This document shows positions 1-6,933 of a stretch of DNA of 11,654 bases, piece by piece. How positions within the stretch are numbered: the stretch's first letter is position 1; each line of letters begins with the position of its first letter. The notes under the pieces are model-generated. The model was not told the DNA's origin. It saw only the letters and a program-made list of their open reading frames with translations, and did no database searches. A program made the position numbers and the translations under genes. This stretch comes from Candidatus Thorarchaeota archaeon. GTDB lineage: Archaea > Asgardarchaeota > Thorarchaeia > Thorarchaeales > Thorarchaeaceae. The stretch covers positions 1-11,654 of the forward strand of contig WTCK01000290.1 of NCBI GenBank assembly GCA_013138615.1. Reading direction: 5' to 3'.

Positions 1-157
1 GCTTTGCATAATCCCGCAGATACTGTTGATTGGTGCAGTCATATCCATTGTTGAGATATTGAGCATTGGTTGGATCGACAATTTTGCCATCCCATTTGCC
101 ACTGCCCTGTTGATGTGGATTCTTCTATTCCCCGGACTGGTTATTTTCGGGATGTAG
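1..157 (+). CDS. C-terminal fragment of a polyprenol/diacylglycerol kinase-like membrane protein (partial at left edge)
   Basis: An open frame enters from the left edge (first whole codon at base 2) and runs 51 codons to a TAG at 155-157. The peptide is strongly hydrophobic: a helix rich in I/L/V, then the stretch VEILSIGWIDNFAIPF, then a last helix ending ...VIFGM. The order of a helix, Val-Glu, a short polar loop with Asp-Asn, then Ile-Pro and a final helix resembles the C-terminus of the dolichol kinase/phosphatidate cytidylyltransferase-like family (DGK1/VTE5/SEC59), integral membrane enzymes that phosphorylate polyprenols or diacylglycerol using CTP. The family call rests on this short tail only; the catalytic part lies outside the window. 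Any other polytopic membrane protein remains possible. It converges on the SRPBCC gene with 13 bp between the stop codons. Confidence 0.6.
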   Translation, partial: LCIIPQILLIGAVISIVEILSIGWIDNFAIPFATALLMWILLFPGLVIFGM

Positions 158-170
158 GCGTGGCGCTGCT

Positions 171-1076
171 TCAAGTCCAATCTGCTAATCTTGTTACTCC
201 TGATTCACCAAGCTCGCAGACTAGTTTGAGCTCAGCGAGCATGCTTGACCACCCAATGCGATAGCCAATGACATCCTCTGGCTTTTCGAAACCATAATGA
301 TGAAGGGTTACAACAGTACTCTCATCAACTGGGTCAAATCGAATGTTGACACGCGTTTCTTTCTCATCTAGGTAAACCCAAGAGAATTCCAGCTCTCGGT
401 CTTGCTCCACCTTGGTGAATACAACGGGCCCCTTACCTTCTGCCCACCAAGTGAAAATACCCGCATAACGAAGGTCAACCTTTGGTTTTTCCGCCCTAAT
501 GAAATGGCTCAGTTTCTCGGGGTTGGAGAAGGCATCAAAGGGCAACTGGGGGGGAGTGTTAATCCGCACACTGAGGCGCAAATCCGTAGGATCGTAACGA
601 GTAGTGCTCAACGGTCTATAATTTGAATAGGCGAATCGGAGAGCGGGCGCACCAAGCTCCATCGCGGACTTCAGGTTTGCGAACATCACATTCCAATGCT
701 CAGGAAGATAGAGATTTCTGGCTTCCTTCGGAATAGCACCATGCTTTACTTCCAAAATCGAGCCGCCATCGGACTTCGTGAGTCGTAGAACGAAAAGGGT
801 GTCAACTCCCATAATCCTCCAGCTACACAGAATCGCCCTCTTATCCTTTAGCCTCTTAATCTCCCAGTAGTTGGCCATCTCGGGAATCGTTGGAGCATTC
901 TTGCCCATGAAGCGTATGATGCCTCCTAGCTTGATGTCTGCTGTTATCTCATTGCCCAACCACTGAATCATCAAGAGCGGGTTTGTGAGTATTTCCCATA
1001 CGTCTTCGACAGGTTTGTTGAGACGCACGGTCAAACGAATGACAGGAAGTACATCTTTTTTGGATTGCTCGCCCAA
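171..1076 (-). CDS. Tandem SRPBCC / AHSA1-like domain protein
   Basis: This 301-residue soluble protein has no signal peptide or membrane segment. It holds two SRPBCC (START-like, AHSA1 type) domains at about residues 11-145 and 165-288. The first shows the family pattern of a leading strand, PVEDVWEILTNP, W39, then Gly51-Gly52 and a closing helix (HWNVMFANLKSAMELG, 127-142). The second ends with the matching helix GWSSMLAELKLVCELG (275-290). SRPBCC folds form a deep hydrophobic pocket for lipids or other apolar ligands; AHSA1-like members are mostly of unknown function, so the ligand cannot be named. The start is TTG at 1076: an in-frame TAG lies three codons upstream and a GAGGT lies 8 nt before the TTG. 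MaoC is upstream on the same strand with 126 bp between, but a separate promoter is predicted, so co-transcription is uncertain. Confidence 0.8.
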   Translation of the reverse strand: MGEQSKKDVLPVIRLTVRLNKPVEDVWEILTNPLLMIQWLGNEITADIKLGGIIRFMGKNAPTIPEMANYWEIKRLKDKRAILCSWRIMGVDTLFVLRLTKSDGGSILEVKHGAIPKEARNLYLPEHWNVMFANLKSAMELGAPALRFAYSNYRPLSTTRYDPTDLRLSVRINTPPQLPFDAFSNPEKLSHFIRAEKPKVDLRYAGIFTWWAEGKGPVVFTKVEQDRELEFSWVYLDEKETRVNIRFDPVDESTVVTLHHYGFEKPEDVIGYRIGWSSMLAELKLVCELGESGVTRLADWT

Positions 1077-1084
1077 GTTCCTCT

Positions 1085-1089
1085 ACCTC
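1085..1089 (-). promoter_or_regulatory. Shine-Dalgarno supporting the TTG start of the SRPBCC gene
   Basis: On the minus strand GAGGT ends 8 nt before the TTG at 1076, and a second GAGG sits closer. An in-frame TAG just upstream of the TTG rules out a longer protein, so this site decides the start. Confidence 0.55.
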
Positions 1090-1127
1090 ATCCAATTACG
1101 GAATGCAACAGTAATCTATAGGCTCCA

Positions 1128-1145
1128 CCATATTAATGATTTCAC
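1128..1145 (-). promoter_or_regulatory. Predicted BRE/TATA promoter of the SRPBCC gene
   Basis: Read on the minus strand, the site is GTGAAATCATTAATATGG: a purine-rich BRE-like GAAAT followed by a TATA-like ATTAATAT (1130-1137). A start of transcription about 25 nt downstream would fall near 1107. That gives a leader of roughly 30 nt containing the Shine-Dalgarno at 1085-1089. Half of a 10-bp inverted repeat overlaps the box. This is a prediction by eye, without comparison to known promoters of the organism. Confidence 0.4.
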
Positions 1146-1171
1146 ATTGGAACCACAAATCAAATCATTAA
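1133..1171. repeat. 10-bp perfect inverted repeat between MaoC and SRPBCC genes
   Basis: TTAATGATTT (1133-1142) and AAATCATTAA (1162-1171) are exact reverse complements separated by 19 nt. The left arm covers the predicted BRE/TATA of the SRPBCC gene. The structure also follows the MaoC stop codon (1203) by about 30 nt in the minus-strand transcript. It could be an operator, a transcript-end stem, or chance in an AT-rich spacer. Confidence 0.6.
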
Positions 1172-1202
1172 GCACGATCGAGGAGTTAAGTCATCAAACG
1201 TT

Positions 1203-1631
1203 TCACGTGCTGTCCAATCGCATTAGGGTGACGACAGCTTCTCCATCAAGAACCACCTTATCCTCTTGATTGATGCAGACAGTTTTCAGCGTGAGGAATT
1301 CCTTTTCATCATTCTTGTGTGTGACCTCAACACGAGCAGTGATTCTATCACCAATTCGAACCGGTCGTCGAAACTTCATGCTCTGACTTATGTAGATAGT
1401 TCCAGGACCAGGAAGTTCCATCCCAATCACCGTGCTCACGTAGGTGGCGGTCAGAATTCCATGAGCGATTCGACCCTTGAACATCGTTGTCTTCGCCCAA
1501 TCCTCATTGAAGTGAAGCGGGTTGTAATCGCCACTTACCTGACCAAACATCTCAATGTCCTCGGATGTAACTGTCCGTACATATTCTGCATGCTGTCCAA
1601 TTCTGATGTCTTCGTACTTAGCTATTTCCAT
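1203..1631 (-). CDS. MaoC-like hot-dog dehydratase, (R)-enoyl-CoA hydratase type
   Basis: This 142-residue protein is a full-length single hot-dog domain of the MaoC/PhaJ type, which hydrates trans-2-enoyl-CoA to (R)-3-hydroxyacyl-CoA in the cytosol. The hydratase-2 signature is plain at residues 32-46 (VSGDYNPLHFNEDWA). It carries the catalytic Asp35 and His40 with the usual spacing, followed by the conserved GRIAHGILTATYV segment and the FRRPVRIGD strand typical of the family. The start ATG at 1631 has a strong Shine-Dalgarno AAGGAGG (1639-1645) seven nucleotides upstream. The natural acyl-CoA substrate is not evident: no thiolase, acyl-CoA dehydrogenase or PHA gene is nearby. The downstream gene on the same strand encodes a lipid-pocket SRPBCC protein, which might share a lipid-related role, but that is inference. 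Confidence 0.9.
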   Translation of the reverse strand: MEIAKYEDIRIGQHAEYVRTVTSEDIEMFGQVSGDYNPLHFNEDWAKTTMFKGRIAHGILTATYVSTVIGMELPGPGTIYISQSMKFRRPVRIGDRITARVEVTHKNDEKEFLTLKTVCINQEDKVVLDGEAVVTLMRLDST

Positions 1632-1950
1632 TCGATTTCCTCCTTATTCATGCAATATTGCCCCACCTAATTATCATGGCGCTCTCAGCTCCCGATGTTA
1701 GCGGCGACTAGCAAGATCGAACTGCCAATCCTGGAGTTTCGAGCCTGAGCTTTCTGAGTTCTTTGTGTATGATAGAAATGTTGCGGTCAGCAGGAGGCAT
1801 TCTGGCAATGTATCTACGGATTCATAAAATAGATTCGCACAAAGTCAATTCATATGGTCAAAACAAATATACCTCGTTGGCCTAGGTTCAACAATCCTGT
1901 GTATAAGGTCCACCGAGCCAGAGTATGACGGGACGAAGGTCGGGGTCCAC
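1632..1950. other. Intergenic region between divergent MaoC and histidine kinase genes
   Basis: These 319 bp must hold promoters in both directions. On the minus side I see only the MaoC Shine-Dalgarno and AT-rich patches. On the plus side there are two weak TATA-like sites, near 1864-1871 and 1901-1907. A 35-codon plus-strand ORF (1778-1885) with an internal ATG behind an AGGAGG is the only coding-like signal and is weak. No RNA gene or strong hairpin was recognised. Confidence 0.5.
1858..1872 (+). promoter_or_regulatory. Possible BRE/TATA site upstream of the histidine kinase
   Basis: The sequence TCAAAACAAATATAC has an A-rich BRE-like part followed by an AAATATA box. Transcription from it would start near 1893 and give a leader of about 55 nt. 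A second candidate, GTATAAG at 1901-1907, would give a start near 1930. Neither is a strong match. Confidence 0.25.
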
Positions 1951-4212
1951 ATGAGTGACAAACCTCCTTTGCGAGAAACGCCAACGGAAGGCGTAGATAT
2001 CAGCGATGACATTCTTCGTTATCGTGCGCTAGTGGACTCGATGAATGAAGGATTCGCTGTAGTCGATAAAAAGAATGTCTTCTCATATGTCAACAAGCGA
2101 TTCTCCGATATGCTCGGATACGCTCCTAGCGCAATGATAGGTTTCAAGTTGACCGATTTCCTTGATGCGAACAATACCAAGGTACTCAAAGCGAACGTGA
2201 AAAGAAGGAAAGAAGGTATATCATCTCAGTACGAGCTAGTGTGGACGTCTAAGACAGGTGAAGGGGTCCCCACGATTGTATCAGGTGCGCCTCTAATCGA
2301 TCACAAAGACAGGCATAGGGGCTCGTTCGCAGTCATCCTTGACATGACAGCATTCAAGGAAGCTGAGGAAGCCCTTGCTCGCTCAGAAGCGAGGTACAAG
2401 ACTCTGGTAGAGAAGCCGCTTCAAGGTGTCACCGTGATACAGAACAGTCGATACGCATACGTCAACCAAGCATTCGCTGACATGGTGGGTTATTCCGTTG
2501 ATGAAATCCTAGAGATGACATCCGAAGAAGGATGGGGACTTGTCCATCCCGATGATAAGAGCAAGCTCCTAGAATATGCAGCGGACCGAAGGGAAGGAAG
2601 ACCGACCCCTACACAATACGAGTACAGGTTCATCAAAAAAGATGGCGCGCTCCTATTTGTAGAGGCGTTCTCAAGCTTAATAGAATATGATGGAGAGCGT
2701 GCACTCGAAATACTGATAATCGACAGGACAGAGAGAGAAGAAGCAGAAGCAAAACAACGAGAAACAGAGAATCTCTACAGGGCTCTGATAGAAACCTCCC
2801 CGGACGCAATAACGCTAACTGATCTAGAGGGCAACATCATAATGGCCAATAAGCAGGCACTCAAGATGCATGGCTGCGAAACCGAAGATGAGCTGCTAGG
2901 CAAGGCCAGCATCGAGATGATTGCCCCAGGGGATAGAGAACTAGCCATTGCCAACCTCCAGAAGACATTGACTGAGGGGGCGATACGCGATGTTGAGTAC
3001 AACATGATTCGCTATGACGGAACGGAATTCCCCGTGGAGATGAGCGCGTCTCTGCTTCGAGACTCCAATGGTCAACCAAAGGCGTTCATGGGCGTCCTTC
3101 GGGACATCACTAAGAGAAAGCATGCTGATTCTCAGCTAAAGACCTCCACTGACGCGCTGGGCAGGTCAGAGCTGAAGTATCGAACGCTGGCTGAACAATC
3201 CATGCAGGGCCTAACTATCCTTAACGATAACGGATTTGCCTACACAAACTCCGCATTCGCGGACCTAGTTGGTTACGAAGTTGAGGACCTTCTTGCAATG
3301 TCGCTGGAGCAGGCGTGGGATCTCATTCACCCTGATGACGTTGACCTCCTGAAGGAGAAGATGCCGGGTGGAAAAGAAGACAATCTCCAAACATCCAGTT
3401 TCGAGATACGACTCTTGAGAAAGGACGGAGAACTGCGCTGGGTAGAGAACTTCACTAATAGAGTGGAATACGAAGGAACGCCTGCGATTCAGACTGTATT
3501 CGTAGATGTTACTCATGCAAAGAAAGCGGAGAAAGACGTTCGGGCGGCGAAAGATATAGCGCACCTATATCAAGATCTCATGGGGCACGACATAACTAAC
3601 CAGCTGCAAGTCATACTAAACAGCGCAACTCTGATGCGAAGCGCGACAGAAGACACTATCAAGGATTCATTCCTCGATATCATCGATGAAGCTGTTAGTA
3701 GATGCGCAAGATTGATTGGCGAGGCACGGGCAACAGAACAACTCATGGTCGTTCCGATGGAGGAAAAGTCCCTGAACTTGGCAGCCGCTGGTTGCATAAG
3801 GGCTATCTCAAGCCGAGTGAAAGCAGACTTCGACACTTCATTCAGTGCTCAAGATGCAATGATCAACGCAGATGAGTATCTTGAACTGTTGATTTCTAAC
3901 CTACTGATGAACGCAGTGGAACACAATCCGAGAGAAGATAAGCGGGTATGGGTGAAACTGCAGGAGCAAGAGGACGCATTTGTACTCTCAATTGCTGATA
4001 ATGGCCCGGGGATAACAAATGCTTCGAAGGCGGGTATCTTTGATATGTCACGCAGATTTGGAGGCTTAGGTCTTCACCAATCCAAGCAAATTACTGACAA
4101 GTACGGCGGCGAAATAACAGTCGTCGATCGTGTAGCTGGAGACCATAGCCAAGGTACCAAGTTCAAAATCCGGTTTCCAAGGCCAAGGAGAAAGTCCAAC
4201 AAAAGCTCCTGA
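1951..4212 (+). CDS. Soluble sensor histidine kinase with four PAS domains
   Basis: The 753-residue protein has no membrane segment and so senses in the cytoplasm. Four PAS domains follow each other: about 22-138, 146-265, 273-392 and 407-526. PAS2 to PAS4 end in charged PAC linkers such as DRTEREEAEA and DITKRKHADS. A dimerisation/phosphoacceptor helix follows at about 530-595 with MGHDITNQLQ; His546 is the likely phosphorylated residue, in the archaeal-style H-D-x-x-N-Q context. The ATPase domain (605-745) has an N box with Asn650 and Asn654 (NLLMNAVEHN), a G1 box DNGPGI (Asp683) and a G2 box GGLGL (704-708). No receiver domain is fused and no response regulator is in the window. ATG 1951 is the only ATG, GTG or TTG start in frame after a stop at 1825; no clear Shine-Dalgarno precedes it. 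Confidence 0.92.
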   Translation: MSDKPPLRETPTEGVDISDDILRYRALVDSMNEGFAVVDKKNVFSYVNKRFSDMLGYAPSAMIGFKLTDFLDANNTKVLKANVKRRKEGISSQYELVWTSKTGEGVPTIVSGAPLIDHKDRHRGSFAVILDMTAFKEAEEALARSEARYKTLVEKPLQGVTVIQNSRYAYVNQAFADMVGYSVDEILEMTSEEGWGLVHPDDKSKLLEYAADRREGRPTPTQYEYRFIKKDGALLFVEAFSSLIEYDGERALEILIIDRTEREEAEAKQRETENLYRALIETSPDAITLTDLEGNIIMANKQALKMHGCETEDELLGKASIEMIAPGDRELAIANLQKTLTEGAIRDVEYNMIRYDGTEFPVEMSASLLRDSNGQPKAFMGVLRDITKRKHADSQLKTSTDALGRSELKYRTLAEQSMQGLTILNDNGFAYTNSAFADLVGYEVEDLLAMSLEQAWDLIHPDDVDLLKEKMPGGKEDNLQTSSFEIRLLRKDGELRWVENFTNRVEYEGTPAIQTVFVDVTHAKKAEKDVRAAKDIAHLYQDLMGHDITNQLQVILNSATLMRSATEDTIKDSFLDIIDEAVSRCARLIGEARATEQLMVVPMEEKSLNLAAAGCIRAISSRVKADFDTSFSAQDAMINADEYLELLISNLLMNAVEHNPREDKRVWVKLQEQEDAFVLSIADNGPGITNASKAGIFDMSRRFGGLGLHQSKQITDKYGGEITVVDRVAGDHSQGTKFKIRFPRPRRKSNKSS

Positions 4213-4225
4213 AATAGCCTGGCCA

Positions 4226-4870
4226 CTAACGGACTAAAAGAATTGAGCGTACCTGATCTACCTGTTGCGAAGTTAGTCCCACCTCTTGCTGAAGATAATC
4301 TGTGGCTCCACCCATCCGCTGTACCTCAGCAACTAACTGTTTGATGTTTGCTGCTTTAGCCCCCGGCGATAGCATGTAATCTCGTACGATAGTTTCATTG
4401 CTGAAGCCCAGGAGGTCGAGAAGAAGAGCAGCGATCACGCCAGCCCTATCGCGTCCTGCAAAACAGTGGAAGAGAACTGGATAGCTCTCGCGAGCCTGTA
4501 AAATGCTGAATACCCGGGATATGCCAGTTTTGCATTCTTGGAAGATGTGATTAAGTGGATTCATGTAGTCAGAATAGTCATCATCGGGTCGCCTAATAGA
4601 TGTGAACGAATCTATTGGCACGGACATGACTTCAAAACGCGAGAGCACGGCCTCACTGTAGTAATGCTCACTCTTCTCTTCATCAGTGCGAAGGTCGATT
4701 ATCGTTTTGATTCCATGAGCCTGCAGTATGCGGATCATCTCGGGCTCCTCTTGAAACAAAGGCAGTGCGGATCTGTAGACAAGATTTGGGTGAAGAGCGG
4801 GTCCATTCACTTCCTCATAATCAAGGGAGCGCATGTTGTATAGCATGGAATCACTGTTCATTATTCTCAT
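4226..4870 (-). CDS. Tyrosine/dual-specificity-type protein phosphatase (CX5R)
   Basis: This 214-residue soluble protein carries the cysteine phosphatase P-loop HCFAGRDRAG, with nucleophile Cys136 and Arg142 in the CX5R arrangement. Upstream it has the family's N-terminal features: Tyr32-Arg33-Ser34 (LVYRSALP) and the strand-turn IIDLRTDEEK with Asp59-Leu-Arg61. This layout is that of the Y_phosphatase3 group of bacterial and archaeal tyrosine phosphatases, some of which act on phosphotyrosine and others on phosphoinositides or sugar phosphates; the substrate here is unknown. A candidate general acid is among the aspartates around residues 96-98. The gene lies 23 bp behind the DUF362 gene on the same strand, so an operon is likely. 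ATG 4870 has no spaced Shine-Dalgarno; Met4 (4861) has GATGAG before it and is an alternative start. Confidence 0.88.
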   Translation of the reverse strand: MRIMNSDSMLYNMRSLDYEEVNGPALHPNLVYRSALPLFQEEPEMIRILQAHGIKTIIDLRTDEEKSEHYYSEAVLSRFEVMSVPIDSFTSIRRPDDDYSDYMNPLNHIFQECKTGISRVFSILQARESYPVLFHCFAGRDRAGVIAALLLDLLGFSNETIVRDYMLSPGAKAANIKQLVAEVQRMGGATDYLQQEVGLTSQQVDQVRSILLVR

Positions 4871-4893
4871 CTCTTGGCATGCCTGCAGATTTA

Positions 4894-5751
4894 CTAGTTG
4901 ACCACTAGCTCGATTTCAGCATCACTTTTGGCCCCGATGCCAATCTCAACTGCATGAGCAATTTGAGGGAGTTCCCAGACGTTTCGGTCCAGTCGATTCT
5001 TTGTTCCGTAGCCCTGAAGAATCCTCACACCCTCAACATCTATGGAAACCATATCTCCACTCGCGAGGATGAAACCAGAGCACTCCAACTGCCCACTCAT
5101 GGGTCCACCTGTCACGAAACACTTCCGTGCGTCCATGACTATTAGAGATGGCTGGAAGTACGAGGCGAGGTCAACAACCTTCTGCTCTAATCGCCGTGCG
5201 TGCATCCTAAGTCGCTCCTTATGCTTTATCCAGCCCACAAAGAGCTTCATGCTCGCAGTAAACCGCGCAAGCCTATGTGTCTTGAGACACGGAGCGAGCA
5301 CAAGCTTTCCAAGGTCAAGTAGCGGCTTTCCGATTGAGCCTTTCTTCAGGAATTTGCCTCGAGGAAATTCAACCTTCACCCATTCATTCTCATCAAGGAA
5401 TATCAGCTCAGCATCGAGGGCATCGGCTACTTCGTTGAAACCAATTTTCTTAGCTACTTCTCGCGTTGACACTCTCAGAGTTGAACTGTCAATGATTCGA
5501 ATCTTCTCGGCTCCGGCCTCCAGAAGAAGCTCACCTAGAGCTCTGATGAATTCTGGGTCGCTTGATGCGGGATATGGGTCAGCGGTGTTGAAATTCGGCT
5601 TGATGGTCACCGTGTCACCATCTTCGATAACTTCCTCGAAACCTCCGATGAGTTCCACAGCTCGCTTGATGTCACTCTTCAACCCACCACTAATGGGGGT
5701 CTTGCTCACTAGAAAACGACCGTCTTTGGTGTAGGGTGTAGCGGATGCCAT
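4894..5751 (-). CDS. DUF362 domain protein
   Basis: This 285-residue soluble protein spans one DUF362 domain. Recognisable family features in order are VTIKPNFN (48-55), a Gly/Ala-rich helix then KIRIIDSS (83-90), LAPCLKTHRLA (152-162), ASMKLFVG (166-173), MDARKCFVTGGP (206-217) and SGDMVSIDVEG (231-241). DUF362 proteins are widespread in archaea and anaerobic bacteria and often carry an extra ferredoxin domain. This one has none, and only Cys155, Cys211 and Cys224 stand out, so an iron-sulfur role is not supported. The biochemical function is unknown. It is the first gene of a two-gene unit with the phosphatase. No Shine-Dalgarno precedes ATG 5751, which suggests a short or absent leader. 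A TTTGAC-T-GTCAAA palindrome lies 17 nt upstream. Confidence 0.85.
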   Translation of the reverse strand: MASATPYTKDGRFLVSKTPISGGLKSDIKRAVELIGGFEEVIEDGDTVTIKPNFNTADPYPASSDPEFIRALGELLLEAGAEKIRIIDSSTLRVSTREVAKKIGFNEVADALDAELIFLDENEWVKVEFPRGKFLKKGSIGKPLLDLGKLVLAPCLKTHRLARFTASMKLFVGWIKHKERLRMHARRLEQKVVDLASYFQPSLIVMDARKCFVTGGPMSGQLECSGFILASGDMVSIDVEGVRILQGYGTKNRLDRNVWELPQIAHAVEIGIGAKSDAEIELVVN

Positions 5752-5767
5752 AGTGCGAAAAAGATGT

Positions 5768-5780
5768 TTTGACTGTCAAA
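5768..5780. promoter_or_regulatory. 13-bp palindrome upstream of the DUF362-phosphatase operon
   Basis: TTTGAC and GTCAAA are perfect inverted halves around a single T, lying 17-29 nt before the DUF362 start. With a near-leaderless transcript this is where the core promoter or transcription start should be, so a dimeric repressor or activator site is plausible. Only one copy was noticed in the window. Confidence 0.35.
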
Positions 5781-5870
5781 TACTCTTCCATGTAGGAGTT
5801 CTCGCAAACACAGAAGGAATCGCAATTGGGGATGGCTATCTACTAAGTGACACGTGAGATGAAGTGATAA

Positions 5871-6773
5871 TCACGCGCCCAAAATAACGAGAATGACTCC
5901 CGCAATTGTGGCCACAACGCCGAGCATTGCAACTCTTGTGATCCGTTCCTTCAGGAAGACAATCGATATCGGCAGCGCGAAGAGTGGGGATAGAGAACCT
6001 AGAACCGAGGTGACTGCGGCACCCACAAACTTTATCGTGGAAACGTAGAGAAGCGAGCCCAAACCCATTCCAAGCAATCCTGCAATAGATATTATCTTCA
6101 CAGTCCGTTGAGGAGGTGTCGGCATCCCGCGATGCTTGGCGATGAGGAACATCGGGATGAATGCGACTGATCCGAAAGCCACTCTAACGAAGTTTGCGTC
6201 AATGGGACTGACATCTTCAACTCCCACTTGTAGGAGGATAGCTCCTATCGCAAAGAATATGGCAACTAGAAGAGCTAATCCTACGCCGACTTTATCGAAC
6301 TTGCGCTTGACTGAGTGGTCTTCATCATGCCCCTGTTCCTTTGAAACGAGGATGACTCCTATTACAGTCAATAAGATGCCAGCAGATCTGGACAGCAGGG
6401 GTTCTTCAAAGCCAACTGCAATGGCTAGTAGATAGGTGAAGATTGGAAATGACATCGCAATTGGAAATGCATAGGATACACCGATTCTCTCTTGCGCCGT
6501 GATATAGAAGTAATCACCTAGCACAGCACCGAAAATCACTGATAAGATAAGGTATGCCAGCGCTTCCTGAGGAATGAAGAACGGCTCAGAACGAATAGGG
6601 AGAACAACCAACGCGGTCATGAAAGCCAATGCCACCCACATCTTAATCGAACTGATTGCCATAGGCCGAATAGAATCGCTCTGCGACCTGTAGACAACGA
6701 CAGATACTGCATAGATGGCCGTTGCTAGTAGACCTGTCGCTACTCCCATCATCATCTCGGGGGTGACTTGCAT
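5871..6773 (-). CDS. EamA/DMT-superfamily transporter, ten-helix
   Basis: The 300-residue protein consists of two EamA repeats (about 7-144 and 163-299) of five helices each. Approximate helices are 8-28, 37-60, 71-90, 98-121, 128-144, 162-182, 193-212, 227-247, 253-274 and 281-299, joined by a charged loop at 145-162 (KEQGHDEDHSVKRK). The second half carries the family's typical ending: a helix, then FLKERITR, then a last Gly-rich helix. DMT transporters of this type move small metabolites such as amino acids, nucleosides or sugars across the cytoplasmic membrane, usually as exporters; the substrate cannot be read from sequence. There is no Shine-Dalgarno, and a TATA box sits about 30 nt before ATG 6773, which points to a nearly leaderless mRNA. 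It is followed by DUF362 after 119 bp. Confidence 0.9.
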   Translation of the reverse strand: MQVTPEMMMGVATGLLATAIYAVSVVVYRSQSDSIRPMAISSIKMWVALAFMTALVVLPIRSEPFFIPQEALAYLILSVIFGAVLGDYFYITAQERIGVSYAFPIAMSFPIFTYLLAIAVGFEEPLLSRSAGILLTVIGVILVSKEQGHDEDHSVKRKFDKVGVGLALLVAIFFAIGAILLQVGVEDVSPIDANFVRVAFGSVAFIPMFLIAKHRGMPTPPQRTVKIISIAGLLGMGLGSLLYVSTIKFVGAAVTSVLGSLSPLFALPISIVFLKERITRVAMLGVVATIAGVILVILGA

Positions 6774-6801
6774 TGTAGAGATTCAGGCTGCTACTCGCAC
6801 C

Positions 6802-6813
6802 TAATATATTATC
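6802..6813 (-). promoter_or_regulatory. TATA box of the EamA transporter gene
   Basis: On the minus strand the site reads GATAATATATTA, an unusually AT-pure TATA element. Its centre is about 34 nt before the ATG at 6773, so transcription should start only a few nucleotides upstream of the start codon. This agrees with the absence of a Shine-Dalgarno for that gene. Confidence 0.5.
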
Positions 6814-6870
6814 GGAGTGCACGCTTCTAGTCGATCCAACTTGGTTATTTGGTAGTTGATTAACCGTCCT

Positions 6871-6886
6871 CGGAAATGCTTATATC
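6871..6886 (+). promoter_or_regulatory. BRE/TATA promoter of the ABC exporter operon
   Basis: CGGAAATGCTTATATC matches the archaeal layout of a BRE (CGGAAAT) followed directly by a TATA element (CTTATAT, 6879-6885). Transcription would start near 6908, leaving a leader of about 165 nt before the ATPase ATG. A loose inverted repeat, GGTTA (6843-6847) and TAACC (6861-6865), lies just upstream and could bind a regulator. Confidence 0.55.
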
Positions 6887-6933
6887 GAACTGCAAAAGGA
6901 AGAAACTTCGGTGTTCGTGATGAAATCTAGGGA

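Noticed and set aside
1700..1735. tRNA-like T arm on the minus strand (GCAGTTCGATCTTGC)
   Set aside because: The 7-nt loop TTCGATC and a weak stem resemble a T arm, but no matching acceptor, anticodon or D arm can be found at the right distance upstream.
5042..5734. 230-codon plus-strand frame opposite the DUF362 gene
   Set aside because: It is the antisense of a clearly recognisable DUF362 protein, is rich in Ser/Arg and shows no domain; a shadow frame.
5864..5874. GTGAT-A-ATCAC palindrome at the EamA stop codon as a terminator
   Set aside because: The one-base centre cannot form a hairpin loop without losing pairs, and no T run follows on the minus strand.
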